DNA of 64,000 bases, taken from the NCBI GenBank assembly GCA_019118605.1, contig DWYP01000007.1, positions 49,038-113,037 of the forward strand. The letters run 5' to 3'. Of the stretch, positions 34,478 to 42,962 are shown one piece after another (position 1 is the first letter of the stretch; every line of letters begins with the position of its first letter). The position numbers and the translations under genes were made by a program. The DNA comes from Candidatus Alistipes faecavium (GTDB lineage Bacteria; Bacteroidota; Bacteroidia; Bacteroidales; Rikenellaceae). The notes under the pieces were generated by a model. The model ran no database searches, was not told where the DNA came from, and saw only the letters and a program-made list of their open reading frames with translations.

Positions 34478-35086
34478 ATGAAAACCACCCATCCAATCTA
34501 CGACGTCTACTTCCGCATCGAGGCGGACTATAACGACGGACGTATGTCGCACGAACAACACGACCGATTCTACACGGAGATCCGCGCGCTCTTCTCCCGT
34601 GCAGGCTTTACGATTCTGGAGAATCCGCCGGGATGTCCCTCCTTCCAGTTGGGAACGACCTGTCTCTACTGCCACCCGACGGAACTCTCCGGCCCGGTCG
34701 AGGAGCCGCATATCGCCCTTGTTGAAAGAGTCCTGCAACAGGGCGCCTCGTTTCAATATCAGACAACGGACCGTTACGATCGGCTCTACGACTTTACCGT
34801 CGAGGAGGAGTTGGCCTACTACCGGCAGCACTATTCCGAACAGCTTTTTCTTGAGGCTTTCCGTACCTCGGACCCTTCGGAATACCACCTTCGGGATGAG
34901 GTTCTTGAAGAACTGGTGCGGCAACTGATGGTGCGCACCGTCCGTGCACCACTGGGCTGTTCTTTCGATTCGCCGTGCGTGCACTTCGTCCGGGAGATCT
35001 ACGCCTCGCTGGTCCAAAGAGGTCTGCTGATCGAGATCCAGCGCCGGAAACCTTATGGAACCATGACTTATTGTCGAACCAAATAA
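34478..35086 (+). CDS. Hypothetical protein of the element's cargo region
   Basis: The 202-residue protein is unknown to me. It starts MKTTHPIYDVYFRIEADYND, has two Cys pairs (TCLYCHP and LGCSFDSPC) and a helical acidic C-terminal half. No signal or membrane segment is seen. It follows the ArdC-like gene by 64 bp and precedes two smaller genes in the same direction. A frame-length open reading frame with regular codon use supports coding. It may be a further anti-defence or replication accessory protein, but there is no direct evidence. Confidence 0.65.
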   Translation: MKTTHPIYDVYFRIEADYNDGRMSHEQHDRFYTEIRALFSRAGFTILENPPGCPSFQLGTTCLYCHPTELSGPVEEPHIALVERVLQQGASFQYQTTDRYDRLYDFTVEEELAYYRQHYSEQLFLEAFRTSDPSEYHLRDEVLEELVRQLMVRTVRAPLGCSFDSPCVHFVREIYASLVQRGLLIEIQRRKPYGTMTYCRTK

Positions 35087-35097
35087 CAGATCACGCT

Positions 35098-35388
35098 ATG
35101 AAAATCATGTGTCAGGAGTATTATGATGCGGTTGTCCGGTATGCCGAAAGCATCGGCGATTGCACCTTGCAGGAGTGCCTCGGCAGGCTTGAACGATGGG
35201 GACAAAACGCTCGTCAGGCGAGCGAAATAGAACTCTATCGGGATTTTGCTCCCTACTCGTTCCTTTTTAAGCAGCGCTATGCGGACGGTTCTCTCGGAGT
35301 TGTCGGCGGTCTGGTCTATCATGGCTCGCCGGATCGTTCCTGTTGCTATACGCTGGAAAAAATCAATGGATGGACCCTTCACACTTGA
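35098..35388 (+). CDS. Small hypothetical protein
   Basis: The 96-residue product starts MKIMCQEYYDAVVRYAESIG and contains a helical N-terminus and a beta-rich end (RYADGSLGVVGGLVYHG). No family is recognised. It begins 11 nt after the preceding gene and ends 5 nt before the next small gene, so the three are probably co-transcribed. The in-frame start at 34975 would lie within the upstream gene and is not used. Confidence 0.6.
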   Translation: MKIMCQEYYDAVVRYAESIGDCTLQECLGRLERWGQNARQASEIELYRDFAPYSFLFKQRYADGSLGVVGGLVYHGSPDRSCCYTLEKINGWTLHT

Positions 35389-35393
35389 AAACC

Positions 35394-35543
35394 ATGAAAA
35401 CAAAAGTCTGGAATTATGCTCCGGATCGGGACGATTGTGTCGTCCAGACCGAAGAGAGTGTAGTGTTTGAAAACGAATGTTTTGGTTGGACTGTGGCAAA
35501 TCTGAATCCGGATAAACAGACACCGAGGAAAATTCTTTTATAA
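35394..35543 (+). CDS. Very small hypothetical protein
   Basis: The 49-residue frame MKTKVWNYAPDRDDCVVQTE and onward begins 5 nt after the previous stop. It has no recognised family. Support is only its position, its neat spacing and a methionine start; it ends just before the A+T-rich gene at 35608. The surrounding sequence changes abruptly in base composition after this gene, which marks a possible insertion edge. Confidence 0.45.
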   Translation: MKTKVWNYAPDRDDCVVQTEESVVFENECFGWTVANLNPDKQTPRKILL

Positions 35544-35579
35544 TTAAGAACAAAATATATTTTTATATGAAAAAATAGC

Positions 35580-35587
35580 TAACTTTG
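35580..35587 (+). promoter_or_regulatory. -7 element (TAACTTTG) of the A+T-rich cargo gene
   Basis: TAACTTTG lies 20 nt before the ATG at 35608. The -33 region has only T-rich sequence. A private promoter and terminator make this gene a one-gene unit. Confidence 0.6.
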
Positions 35588-35607
35588 AATATTAAAATTT
35601 ATTTACT

Positions 35608-36378
35608 ATGTTCAAATATTATTCTACTTTATCGTCTTTAGTAGGAATTGGCCTGTTCTTATTCTATGCTCAAGCAGCATGGTGTACAGAGGGTTCATTT
35701 TTATATAATGCAATAGGGAATATTGCTTGCACATTACTTATAAGCGGAGTTTTAAGTTTATTATATCAGATTTTTCATAAAGCAGAAGAAGACAAGAAGC
35801 TTTTGACGGCTTTTAATATATCGACAGCTATAAAAAAGAGCGGACTGGTTGATATTAAAACAGATTCTGCTCAATTTGATTTTAGCGATATAATATTGGG
35901 ATCGGAAAAATTCGTTGCTATTATGAATGATGGCCTTAGATGGGTTGGTAATAATTCACCTAGATTGGAAACGCGATTTAATAAAAGAAGTTCTATAACA
36001 GATTTTTATTTTGTTAATCCTCAAAGTGATTTTTGTAAAGCGTTAGCAAATAAAACTAACGTAAGTCTGGATAGCCTTAAAAATAAAATCTTTCAAACCA
36101 TAGAATTATTAGAAAGCACATATAATAAGAGTGAAAAAAAAGGTAGCTTAAGAATATTTTTTTTGAAGAATTATCCAACACAATCTATCTTTTACACAGA
36201 AAATACAGTAATTGTTACTCCTTATCAAACATCAAGTGGACGTAATATTATACCTTTGTTTGTATATCACTATAAAGAAAATATAGATTCAATCGGGACC
36301 TATTTGCATAATGATTTACAGAATGTAAGATTAGAAAGTTTATTGATATCAGAAAATGGACATAAAATTGAAAAATAA
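35608..36378 (+). CDS. Two-TM membrane protein with unknown cytoplasmic domain, A+T-rich cargo
   Basis: The 256-residue protein has two membrane segments (about 8-24, LVGIGLFLFYAQA, and 35-55, NIACTLLISGVLSLLYQIF), then a soluble domain. The stretch ITDFYFVNPQSDF, then LRIFFLKNYPTQSIFYTEN, VIVTPYQTSSGRNIIPLFVY, recalls half of a phospholipase D-like fold without HKD motifs; this is a weak resemblance. The gene is strikingly A+T-rich against GC-rich neighbours on both sides and has its own promoter and two-way terminator, which marks it as recent cargo. Membrane-linked effectors of defence systems look like this, but no function is shown. Confidence 0.6.
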   Translation: MFKYYSTLSSLVGIGLFLFYAQAAWCTEGSFLYNAIGNIACTLLISGVLSLLYQIFHKAEEDKKLLTAFNISTAIKKSGLVDIKTDSAQFDFSDIILGSEKFVAIMNDGLRWVGNNSPRLETRFNKRSSITDFYFVNPQSDFCKALANKTNVSLDSLKNKIFQTIELLESTYNKSEKKGSLRIFFLKNYPTQSIFYTENTVIVTPYQTSSGRNIIPLFVYHYKENIDSIGTYLHNDLQNVRLESLLISENGHKIEK

Positions 36379-36409
36379 GTAACCTGCCTAAAAGATTAGC
36401 AGGTTACTT
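36377..36409. terminator. Bidirectional terminator between cargo gene and tra operon
   Basis: AAGTAACCTGC pairs perfectly with GCAGGTTACTT (11 bp, 11-nt loop). On the minus strand it is followed by TTATTTTT, and on the plus strand by a weaker T-rich stretch. It separates the convergent cargo gene and traN. Confidence 0.82.
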
Positions 36410-36417
36410 GTTGTAAT

Positions 36418-37308
36418 CTATATTTTTTTCGCTCCGAGCAGCTCCTTGCTCGAAATTTCGAGGTATTGATGTCGTGCTCCGTCTTTCTCGGCGATCTCCA
36501 GCAGGAGAATCTTGTCCTCCTCGAGAGTCAGTTTCGGGAGGGCGAAGACAATGCGTTGGCGCTGGTGCCCGCGCACGATCGAAGGGTCGTTGCAGACCCG
36601 CAGCGGTTCGATGATGCGCTGCTGTTGAGCCGTGCGTTTGGCCGCCTTGCGGTCCGCGACGACAAAGCGACGATAGTCCACCTCGAAGGAGATGTTCGTG
36701 TTGTTGGCAATCTGCACATGGAGGTAGATCACGTCGTTGTGGACGTAGATACCCCGCACCTCGACCTCCACGCCGTATTTCCGGGTGTGGATTCCCTTTA
36801 CGTCCGCGCGGTTCTGGCGGTATATGTCGCTCAACACACGCTTAATCGTGGCTGGTCGTTCACGTCCCACCTCGCGGAGCAGCACGCGCCCCTCGTCCGT
36901 ACGGGCAGGCTCCGAGGCCGACGCGGGCTGTGCTGCCGGACTCTCCGCGGCCGCAATCTCGATGGTCGACGTAGCGGGGTTCTCGGCATACCGGGCATCG
37001 AAGGTGTAGAACCCGCCGTCCTCGGTAATCACCGTGAGGTTGGTCTCCTCCGCAAAGTCGCGCACGGCGGCCTTCACCCGCACGACATTCTCCGCGCCGT
37101 CGGCCTTCCCGGCAATGATGGCCATCGAGCCGATGTCGATGTAGGTTACGGGCGCCGGGAAGAGGATATGCACGGTCTTCGTAAATCCTACCTCGATGGT
37201 GCGGGATGTGAGCCCCTGCCGGGACGAGGTTCCGTCGTTTTGGGCCATGACTTTGGCCGCGGTAAAAAGAGCGGCCAGAAGGGTCAGATAAATGAGGTCT
37301 CGTTTCAT
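36418..37308 (-). CDS. traN: Conjugative transposon protein TraN
   Basis: The 296-residue protein has a signal peptide (LAALFTAAKVMAQ) and a VirB9-like beta-rich structure: GLTSRTIEVGFTKTVHILFP at the start and IYVHNDVIYLHVQIANNTN in the C-terminal half. TraN forms part of the outer-membrane ring of the transfer channel together with TraM. It is the last gene of the tra operon present here; in CTnDOT the genes traO, traP and traQ would follow, but here a terminator and cargo follow instead. It begins 11 nt after traM. Confidence 0.9.
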   Translation of the reverse strand: MKRDLIYLTLLAALFTAAKVMAQNDGTSSRQGLTSRTIEVGFTKTVHILFPAPVTYIDIGSMAIIAGKADGAENVVRVKAAVRDFAEETNLTVITEDGGFYTFDARYAENPATSTIEIAAAESPAAQPASASEPARTDEGRVLLREVGRERPATIKRVLSDIYRQNRADVKGIHTRKYGVEVEVRGIYVHNDVIYLHVQIANNTNISFEVDYRRFVVADRKAAKRTAQQQRIIEPLRVCNDPSIVRGHQRQRIVFALPKLTLEEDKILLLEIAEKDGARHQYLEISSKELLGAKKI

Positions 37309-37319
37309 GGTGTTGTCGT

Positions 37320-38522
37320 TTAGTTTTCTTTGGAGATTAACAGAATCTGGTGGTTGGCCTTGAGGGTGATGCGTACCTCGCGGAGCTTCTCGGAAAGGTA
37401 GCGGGAGGATGCCTGAATTCCTCCTCGTGCCAGCTCGGCGAGAACCTGCTGCCCGGCCGAATGGGTAATGTTCACGCTCGTTCCGGCCGTCTGCCCCACG
37501 GAAGCCAGCGCCTCCTTGAGGGCAGTCCGCTCACGGGAGTTGGGGACGTTGATCCCCGGCTGGCCGTCGAGATCATACGCCTCGGCCTGTACCTGGAAGA
37601 TGCACCCCCGGTATTCGATAGAGGTTACCGTCACCCGTAGCCGGTCGCTCGTTACGGAGACGGCGCCGTAGAGCGGCGTATTGCGGGGTATGACCTTTCC
37701 GTCGATGCGTACTGGCTCCAGCAGCCGGAGGGCGATTGTCGTGCCTACACGCACGACCTGTGTCTGCGCGACGCAGGCCCGGATGGTCGGAGCTGTATCT
37801 ACCGGAAGAAGGCCCGCGGCCGTCAGAAACCCGATGTTGCGCTCCCGCGCGGAGTCGATCCGCGGATTGAGGGTCGAAGCCCGGACGTCGCCCTCGCGGA
37901 CAGGTCGCATGACGCTGAAACGTCCCGAGGATTTCGCACCGTCGGCTTCGTTTGAAACCCCTGTCCCGCCTCCGAGGTAGCGCTGTGCGAGGCGGTACTG
38001 CTCCTCGGCCACCTCCATCGGGTCGGGCTGCTGCCGCTCGATGTCGAGTTGCTGCTGCAGAGAGGCGACCTGCTCGCGGAGTTCTTCGACCTCGGCATTG
38101 CGCGGCGGCGCGGCGTAGAATTGCCGGGCCTGCTGCTGCATGGCGCGGTTTGCCTCGGCAGCCCGGCGCACGGGATCATCGGTCGGAGACTGCGGCTCCG
38201 TGTTGCGAAGCTCCTCATCGAGCAGCGAGAAGGAGTTGTCCCCGAGGGTCATCATCCGGTTGCGGGACTGCTCCTCGCTGGCCACGCGCTCCGCGGCCTT
38301 GCGCTTGTCGCCCTCAATCTTCGGGGCCTTGCCGTCGGGCAGCGTGGTGTTGATCCCTGCCTGCCCCTCGCCGATGGTGGGTGCGGGTTTGAAGAGGAAC
38401 CAGATGAATCCGATGACCAGACAACTCCCGACTGCGGCCACCAGGATGACTTTTCTTTTTCGCTGACGCTCGAATGCCGTGGTGGAATCGGGCGTCGGTG
38501 TGTTTTTTTGTCTCTCTTCCAT
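37320..38522 (-). CDS. traM: Conjugative transposon protein TraM
   Basis: The 400-residue protein is a VirB10-like channel component: a short cytoplasmic start (MEERQKNTPTPDSTTAFERQ), one membrane helix (VILVAAVGSCLVIGFIWFLF), a Gln/Pro/Arg-rich periplasmic linker with coiled coil (VEELREQVASLQQQLDIERQ) and a C-terminal beta-domain (FQVQAEAYDLDGQPGI). It would span the periplasm between inner and outer membranes. ATG 38522 is used because it gives this N-terminus; the longer frame start lies inside traL. A 2-nt gap separates it from traL. Confidence 0.9.
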   Translation of the reverse strand: MEERQKNTPTPDSTTAFERQRKRKVILVAAVGSCLVIGFIWFLFKPAPTIGEGQAGINTTLPDGKAPKIEGDKRKAAERVASEEQSRNRMMTLGDNSFSLLDEELRNTEPQSPTDDPVRRAAEANRAMQQQARQFYAAPPRNAEVEELREQVASLQQQLDIERQQPDPMEVAEEQYRLAQRYLGGGTGVSNEADGAKSSGRFSVMRPVREGDVRASTLNPRIDSARERNIGFLTAAGLLPVDTAPTIRACVAQTQVVRVGTTIALRLLEPVRIDGKVIPRNTPLYGAVSVTSDRLRVTVTSIEYRGCIFQVQAEAYDLDGQPGINVPNSRERTALKEALASVGQTAGTSVNITHSAGQQVLAELARGGIQASSRYLSEKLREVRITLKANHQILLISKEN

Positions 38523-38524
38523 GG

Positions 38525-38743
38525 TTATCGGATTTTCAGATTTTCCAAAGAGGGAGGTGCCATCCTCCCGAAATCGAATTGCGGTGCAGGGCCGAAGAGC
38601 AGCAACCCGTAGAGCCCGACCAGCAGCAGAAACATCCCCAGGAGGATGCACCGCCGGGTTCGGGGCGAGAGCCGGTCGTGCCAGCGCCGGATGCGCCGAC
38701 GCAGCCAGCGCACACGGCTTTGGATAAGTGCTTTAACGGTCAT
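38525..38743 (-). CDS. traL: Conjugative transposon protein TraL (DUF3989 type)
   Basis: This 72-residue protein consists of a very basic N-terminal part (RVRWLRRRIRRWHDRLSPR), a single membrane helix (CILLGMFLLLVGLYGLLLF) and a short tail. Small TraL proteins of Bacteroidales elements have the same layout and place between TraK and TraM. The start at 38743 overlaps the traK stop by 11 bp. The frame's earlier start at 38767 would add residues without support. The role within the channel is not known in detail. Confidence 0.82.
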   Translation of the reverse strand: MTVKALIQSRVRWLRRRIRRWHDRLSPRTRRCILLGMFLLLVGLYGLLLFGPAPQFDFGRMAPPSLENLKIR

Positions 38744-39356
38744 AGGTCTGCAGGTCCTTATTTTCAACGATCATCAGATCCTCGACCAGAAACCCCTGCG
38801 GGTTGTTGTCCGAGCGGGAGACGTTGACCAGTCGGCAGGTCGTGACGAGCGACCGCTCGGTGATCGTGTTCTCGCGCATGATGCGCTGCCGGGCGTAGGT
38901 CGTGGCTTCGTAGGGATAGCGGTCGAAGTTGCAGCGGATACTGTCCACATGGACCATCTGCGAGATGTTAGCGGCAATCAGCCGGTTGAAGAAGCCCTTT
39001 TCCTGCAGGAGCTTGTAATAGGACAGGGCACTCTTGTCGGCCATCTGCAGGGCCCGCTCCATGTTCGACTCGATGGCCGCCTTGTCGGGCGAGAGCGAGA
39101 AGAAGAGTTCGTGGAAGCGACGCACATGCTCGCGGGCCTCGACGGGACGGTTCTGGGCAAGGTCCTGCGAGAGGGCTACCATGAGCGAGCGCCCGTTGTC
39201 GAGGACGTAGATCTTTTCGCGCTGCCGCTCGGCAAAGGCATACGAGAGGCAGACGGCCGTGATGGTCACCACGGCGCAAATTCCGGCGAAGATGAGCGCA
39301 TAGAGGCGCAACTGCCGGAAGGAGGTTTCGATGTTCAGCAATGATTTGAATTCCAT
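38733..39356 (-). CDS. traK: Conjugative transposon protein TraK
   Basis: The 207-residue protein has a short cytoplasmic N-terminus (MEFKSLLNIETSFRQLRLYA), one membrane helix (LIFAGICAVVTITAVCLSYAF) and a periplasmic VirB8/NTF2-like domain (MVALSQDLAQNRPVEAREHV, later CNFDRYPYEATTYARQRI). VirB8-like proteins nucleate assembly of the type IV channel at the inner membrane. The gene starts 7 nt after traJ and overlaps traL, in the order known from CTnDOT. Confidence 0.92.
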   Translation of the reverse strand: MEFKSLLNIETSFRQLRLYALIFAGICAVVTITAVCLSYAFAERQREKIYVLDNGRSLMVALSQDLAQNRPVEAREHVRRFHELFFSLSPDKAAIESNMERALQMADKSALSYYKLLQEKGFFNRLIAANISQMVHVDSIRCNFDRYPYEATTYARQRIMRENTITERSLVTTCRLVNVSRSDNNPQGFLVEDLMIVENKDLQTYDR

Positions 39357-39363
39357 GAAGCGA

Positions 39364-40419
39364 TTATTTTTTGATAATCAGGCGCGCTGCCGTTGCCAAC
39401 CCCTTTCCGACGCCACCGACCGTACTTTTGGTCCCGGCCCAAACCTTCCCGGTGATCCATCCGGCACCGCCGCTCACGAGCGACGTAGCGCGCGAAATGG
39501 TCCGGTTGTAGGAGGAGAAGCCGTTTGCCTGCACAACCCATGAGGCGATCGAGGGTATGCAGAGATAGCCGCAGATGGCCACGAGGATGAAGATCAGATT
39601 GATGCTGTTCGACATGTCGAAATACCAGTTGTAGTCCTGCGCCATCATTTCGGCATCATGCTGCAGGGAGAGGGTTTGCAGCCGGGCGATGATGGCCGAG
39701 AAGAGGTCCGAGATGGGGAGCCACAGGTAGATGGAGATATACTTGGAGAACCACTGCACCAGGGTATTCTGAAATCCGTCGAAAATCGAGATGGCGAAGG
39801 CGATGGGCCCGAGCAGCGAGAGGACAATCAGGTAGAAGGTTCGCAGCACGTCGAGAATCACGCCCGCGGCGGCGAAGAAGAGTTCCATGATCGCAGTGAG
39901 GGCCTTCAGAATCATCCCCTTGATGCTCCACGACTTCCGCTCGCTCTGCATCCGGTCGAGGGCCTGCTGCGACTGCTCGTCGATGCCCAGGGCCTGCAGT
40001 TCGCGCTCCTTCTCCTCGTCTTCGGCGTAGTAGCTCTCCGCCGGAAGCCGCTCGCGGCTCTCCTGTTCGAGGCGTGCGCACTCCTGCCGCCACTCCTGCA
40101 TGTTGAAAGTCTGGCCGACCATCAGCGAGTGGGTGGCCTGCACCAGCGGGGAGAGGATTCCGTTGAGCGACCCAAGCACAAGAGTCGGAAAAAACATGAT
40201 GCAGATGCCGATTGCCATAGGTCGCAACAGCGGGAAGAGGTCGATGGGTTCGGCCCGGGCCATCGCCTGCCAGATGCGGTAGGCGATGTAGATCAGGGCC
40301 CCGATTCCGGCTATGGCCGTGGCAACTTTGGCCATCGGATAGCAGAGAACCATCATGTCGTCGTAGAGAACGCGGAGAATCGTGTGGATGTTCTCCGAAA
40401 TGGAAAGTGCCTGTACCAT
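39364..40419 (-). CDS. traJ: Conjugative transposon protein TraJ
   Basis: The 351-residue protein is a VirB6-like polytopic inner-membrane component. Several hydrophobic segments are seen (VATAIAGIGALIYIAYRIW, IGICIMFFPTLVLGSLNGIL, TFYLIVLSLLGPIAFAISIF, INLIFILVAICGYLCI) around a long charged loop (about 125-175) containing EDEEKERELQALG. It would line the channel for DNA passage through the inner membrane. It follows traI by 2 nt on the minus strand. Confidence 0.92.
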   Translation of the reverse strand: MVQALSISENIHTILRVLYDDMMVLCYPMAKVATAIAGIGALIYIAYRIWQAMARAEPIDLFPLLRPMAIGICIMFFPTLVLGSLNGILSPLVQATHSLMVGQTFNMQEWRQECARLEQESRERLPAESYYAEDEEKERELQALGIDEQSQQALDRMQSERKSWSIKGMILKALTAIMELFFAAAGVILDVLRTFYLIVLSLLGPIAFAISIFDGFQNTLVQWFSKYISIYLWLPISDLFSAIIARLQTLSLQHDAEMMAQDYNWYFDMSNSINLIFILVAICGYLCIPSIASWVVQANGFSSYNRTISRATSLVSGGAGWITGKVWAGTKSTVGGVGKGLATAARLIIKK

Positions 40420-40421
40420 CG

Positions 40422-41051
40422 CTACCAGTATCGTTGTTCGTCGGTTCCGTAAAGGGCCATCACGCGGTCGAGGTCATTTCGTTGGGCGCCGCGCAGCAGC
40501 GAGATGGAGATGTTCTTGCGCGTGTAGTAGCGGGCCAGATCCCGATGGTGCCGCAGCACGCCGTAGACCCGTTCCACCACGTCGATACGGTCCTTGTCCG
40601 TCAGCGACATGTCCGTGGGGTTGACAATATCCTGCAGCTCCTTGAGCTCCCCTGCCGACTCCTCGATAATCCGGGCATATCCTGTGGCGATTGCCGCCAG
40701 TTCCGCGGCCGAGAAGTTGTCATCGACCACCATGCGCTGATAGCCGTTGACGTAGATGTCGGAGATCTCCCCGACGAGCAACATGCACTGCTGGACCTTG
40801 CGGGCCGAGCGGACGAGGTTGTTGACCGCCTTCAGTGCGTCGTAATATCGCTTCCCCTGTTCATAGATCTTTACGGTCTCTTGAAAACTTTGCAGAAGGG
40901 TCGATCCGTTGCGGGCCGCTTCGACGATCTGTTTGGTGGAGTTGATGATTCCCTGTGCGAGGTTCGTAGGGTCCGTGACGACCCATTGTGCCTGCGCGGC
41001 CCGGGCTGTCAGGAGCAGCCCGAGGCAGAGCAGAATGATGCGTGGTTTCAT
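40422..41051 (-). CDS. traI: Conjugative transposon protein TraI (DUF4141 type)
   Basis: The 209-residue protein has a signal peptide (CLGLLLTARAAQAQ) and then the family start QWVVTDPTNLAQGIINSTKQ, which closely matches my recollection of Bacteroidales TraI. The rest is helical, with YEQGKRYYDALKAVNNLVR and MLLVGEISDIYVNGYQRM, like VirB5-type periplasmic tip proteins. The start at 41051 is chosen because the signal peptide begins there; the ATG at 41078 overlaps the upstream stop as ATGA and cannot be excluded. Confidence 0.9.
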   Translation of the reverse strand: MKPRIILLCLGLLLTARAAQAQWVVTDPTNLAQGIINSTKQIVEAARNGSTLLQSFQETVKIYEQGKRYYDALKAVNNLVRSARKVQQCMLLVGEISDIYVNGYQRMVVDDNFSAAELAAIATGYARIIEESAGELKELQDIVNPTDMSLTDKDRIDVVERVYGVLRHHRDLARYYTRKNISISLLRGAQRNDLDRVMALYGTDEQRYW

Positions 41052-41074
41052 GATTCGGTCGTTTTGAGGGTGGT

Positions 41075-42136
41075 TCAATGTCTCAATTTGCGGGGTGCCG
41101 CTTCGGCGGGCTGCATCACCGCGGGGTACTCCCGGCGAAAGGAGGTGCGCCCCGGCTCCCGCTTAGGTTGTGCGACGCGGAGATCGAGTTCGTGCACCCG
41201 GGCTTCGCGGCCCGTCAGCCGGACAAGCCGTGCGTCGAGCTCCCGGAATGCCGCCTCCGCCTCGGCACGCTGTGCCTCCGGGGGCAGGCCCGGGTGAATC
41301 TCGTATTTGTCGATAAACTGCCGGTTCGTATGCGGATCGTCGATGCGCTCCGGAGCGCGGGCCAGCCAGCCCAGCGTGTTCAGTTCGCTCTCGAGGCGCT
41401 CGACATAACTCCGCGGAACGGACATCTCGGACATCCCCTCGATGGTGCGCTCGGCGCCGCGGACCAGGTGGTTCTCCGTGCGGAAGATCTCCTCCCGGAG
41501 CTGCTGCATCCGCCGCGGATCGGCTCCGGGCGTCGCCGTATCCCGCTCGTGCCGCATGGCCTGCAGTATCTCACCGTCGACATCCCAACCGTAGAGCCGG
41601 GCCACATAAAAGGGCGGCTCCATCCGGGTCGGTGCCTCCGTCATGCGGCACAGTTCGCGGAAGATGCCCGTGCGGAAGAGTCGGTCGACAAGACGCATGG
41701 CCGCCTGCACCTCCCCGGTTGTCGGCTGCCGCATCCGGCTCTCGGGATGTCGTTCGGGATAGGCATCCACGAGAAGCGTGTGCAGGGCCAGCACGCCGTG
41801 AATTGGATGGGAACTATTCCCGGGCAGGTTGGCCAACTTCCGGCCCGTGTGCTTCATGGCGGGTGTCCTGCGCAGGGCATCCATCAGTTGCAGCACCTCA
41901 TGCTGGGCCGCCTCGTCGGGCGAGGTGAGAATTTGCGGAAGACGCGCCATCATCTCCAATCCAATCCCCCGCGTCAGCAGCTCCGAGTGGCGATGCTCCC
42001 GGACCAGATCGGTCAGCGTCCGGAAGTCCCTGTCCTCCAATAGCTGCCTTGTTCGCTGCAGAGCCGGCTCCCATTGTTGGAACTCATCCCCGGCTGCGGG
42101 GCGAAAGAGCCCCTCGAATAATTCGCGCCACTTCAT
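41075..42136 (-). CDS. Hypothetical tra-operon protein
   Basis: The 353-residue protein is mainly helical, Arg-, Glu- and Leu-rich, with no signal or membrane segment (MKWRELFEGLFRPAAGDEFQ at the start; GREARVHELDLRVAQPKREP near the end). I recognise no family. It overlaps the upstream DUF3876-like gene by 4 bp and traI's first possible ATG by 4 bp, so it is fully embedded in the tra operon between traG and traI, where CTnDOT has the small traH. It may be a cytoplasmic helper of transfer. Confidence 0.7.
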   Translation of the reverse strand: MKWRELFEGLFRPAAGDEFQQWEPALQRTRQLLEDRDFRTLTDLVREHRHSELLTRGIGLEMMARLPQILTSPDEAAQHEVLQLMDALRRTPAMKHTGRKLANLPGNSSHPIHGVLALHTLLVDAYPERHPESRMRQPTTGEVQAAMRLVDRLFRTGIFRELCRMTEAPTRMEPPFYVARLYGWDVDGEILQAMRHERDTATPGADPRRMQQLREEIFRTENHLVRGAERTIEGMSEMSVPRSYVERLESELNTLGWLARAPERIDDPHTNRQFIDKYEIHPGLPPEAQRAEAEAAFRELDARLVRLTGREARVHELDLRVAQPKREPGRTSFRREYPAVMQPAEAAPRKLRH

Positions 42137-42585
42137 GCCTCGGGTTCATGATCCGTGAAACACTCCTCGGAAATGCTCTCCTGTTCCGCACGCCGGCAGG
42201 CCCGCTCCTCCGCGACAAAGCGTCCGTAGCAGCCCAGAAGCAGCGTGTCGCTCTCGGGGTCGAGTTCGATGGGGTGCATGTCGCGCGGATCGTCGCGGCT
42301 GCCGAAGAGCAGCGTGCGTCGCTCGGCCGTGATGACGGTATCCTGCACCAGCCGCCGGTAGCAGAGCGTGTTGTCGAAGATCAGCATCCGGTAGGTTCGG
42401 GTGCAGATGCGGCGGATCGAGGCCGAGAGGTTGTTCTCCGTCGAGAGCCACGATCCGCAGATGCGGTCGTAGGCGATCTCCTCCTGCAGCGAGGTGATGA
42501 GCCGCACAAGCTGGGTGCGCTGTCGGATTTCGGCCCGCAGCGCCGTGAGCGCCTCCGCGGGGGTGATGTTTGGGGTACTACTCAT
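42133..42585 (-). CDS. DUF3876-like tra-operon protein
   Basis: This 150-residue protein has a central ICGSWLSTENNLSASIRRI stretch followed by TYRMLIFDNTLCYRRLVQDT, which parallels LCGEWRSTRNDTRLEINHTD in the gene upstream; both appear to have the same small beta-barrel-like DUF3876 fold. No signal peptide is seen here. It overlaps both neighbours by 4 bp (ATGA), showing translational coupling. The role in transfer is unknown. Confidence 0.68.
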   Translation of the reverse strand: MSSTPNITPAEALTALRAEIRQRTQLVRLITSLQEEIAYDRICGSWLSTENNLSASIRRICTRTYRMLIFDNTLCYRRLVQDTVITAERRTLLFGSRDDPRDMHPIELDPESDTLLLGCYGRFVAEERACRRAEQESISEECFTDHEPEA

Positions 42586-42962
42586 GGTAAATCGTTTTGA
42601 AGGTTAGACAAATCGCGTTTGAAAATACCTCCCGGAATGACCAGCAACAGGTCAGAGCCGGGGGAGTGGAAGAGATCGATACGCGCACCGCCATAGGTCT
42701 CATAATGGATGCACGAGGCATACTTCAGCGGGTGCATCTCAAAGGATTCACGACCCGTCCGCGGGTCGTAGCGATGGATGCGTATCCAGAAGCCATCGTC
42801 TGTGTGGTTGATCTCGAGCCGCGTGTCATTTCGTGTTGAACGCCACTCGCCGCACAGCGGGCGGATCTTGTGGTATTCGAAATCGTAGAAGAGCCGGAAT
42901 CCGCCGAGCAGGAACAGCAACGCCAGCAGCAGCCCGGCACAGCTCCAAAGGATCTGTTTCAT
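42582..42962 (-). CDS. DUF3876-like membrane-anchored tra-operon protein
   Basis: The 126-residue product has an N-terminal membrane anchor (CAGLLLALLFLLGGFRLFYD) and then the domain PLCGEWRSTRNDTRLEINHT, followed by DGFWIRIHRYDPRTG. It is related in its core to the next gene. Its ATG overlaps the traG stop by 4 bp, so it is translated along with the ATPase. It may link the ATPase region of the channel to the membrane; that is inference from position. Confidence 0.7.
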   Translation of the reverse strand: MKQILWSCAGLLLALLFLLGGFRLFYDFEYHKIRPLCGEWRSTRNDTRLEINHTDDGFWIRIHRYDPRTGRESFEMHPLKYASCIHYETYGGARIDLFHSPGSDLLLVIPGGIFKRDLSNLQNDLP

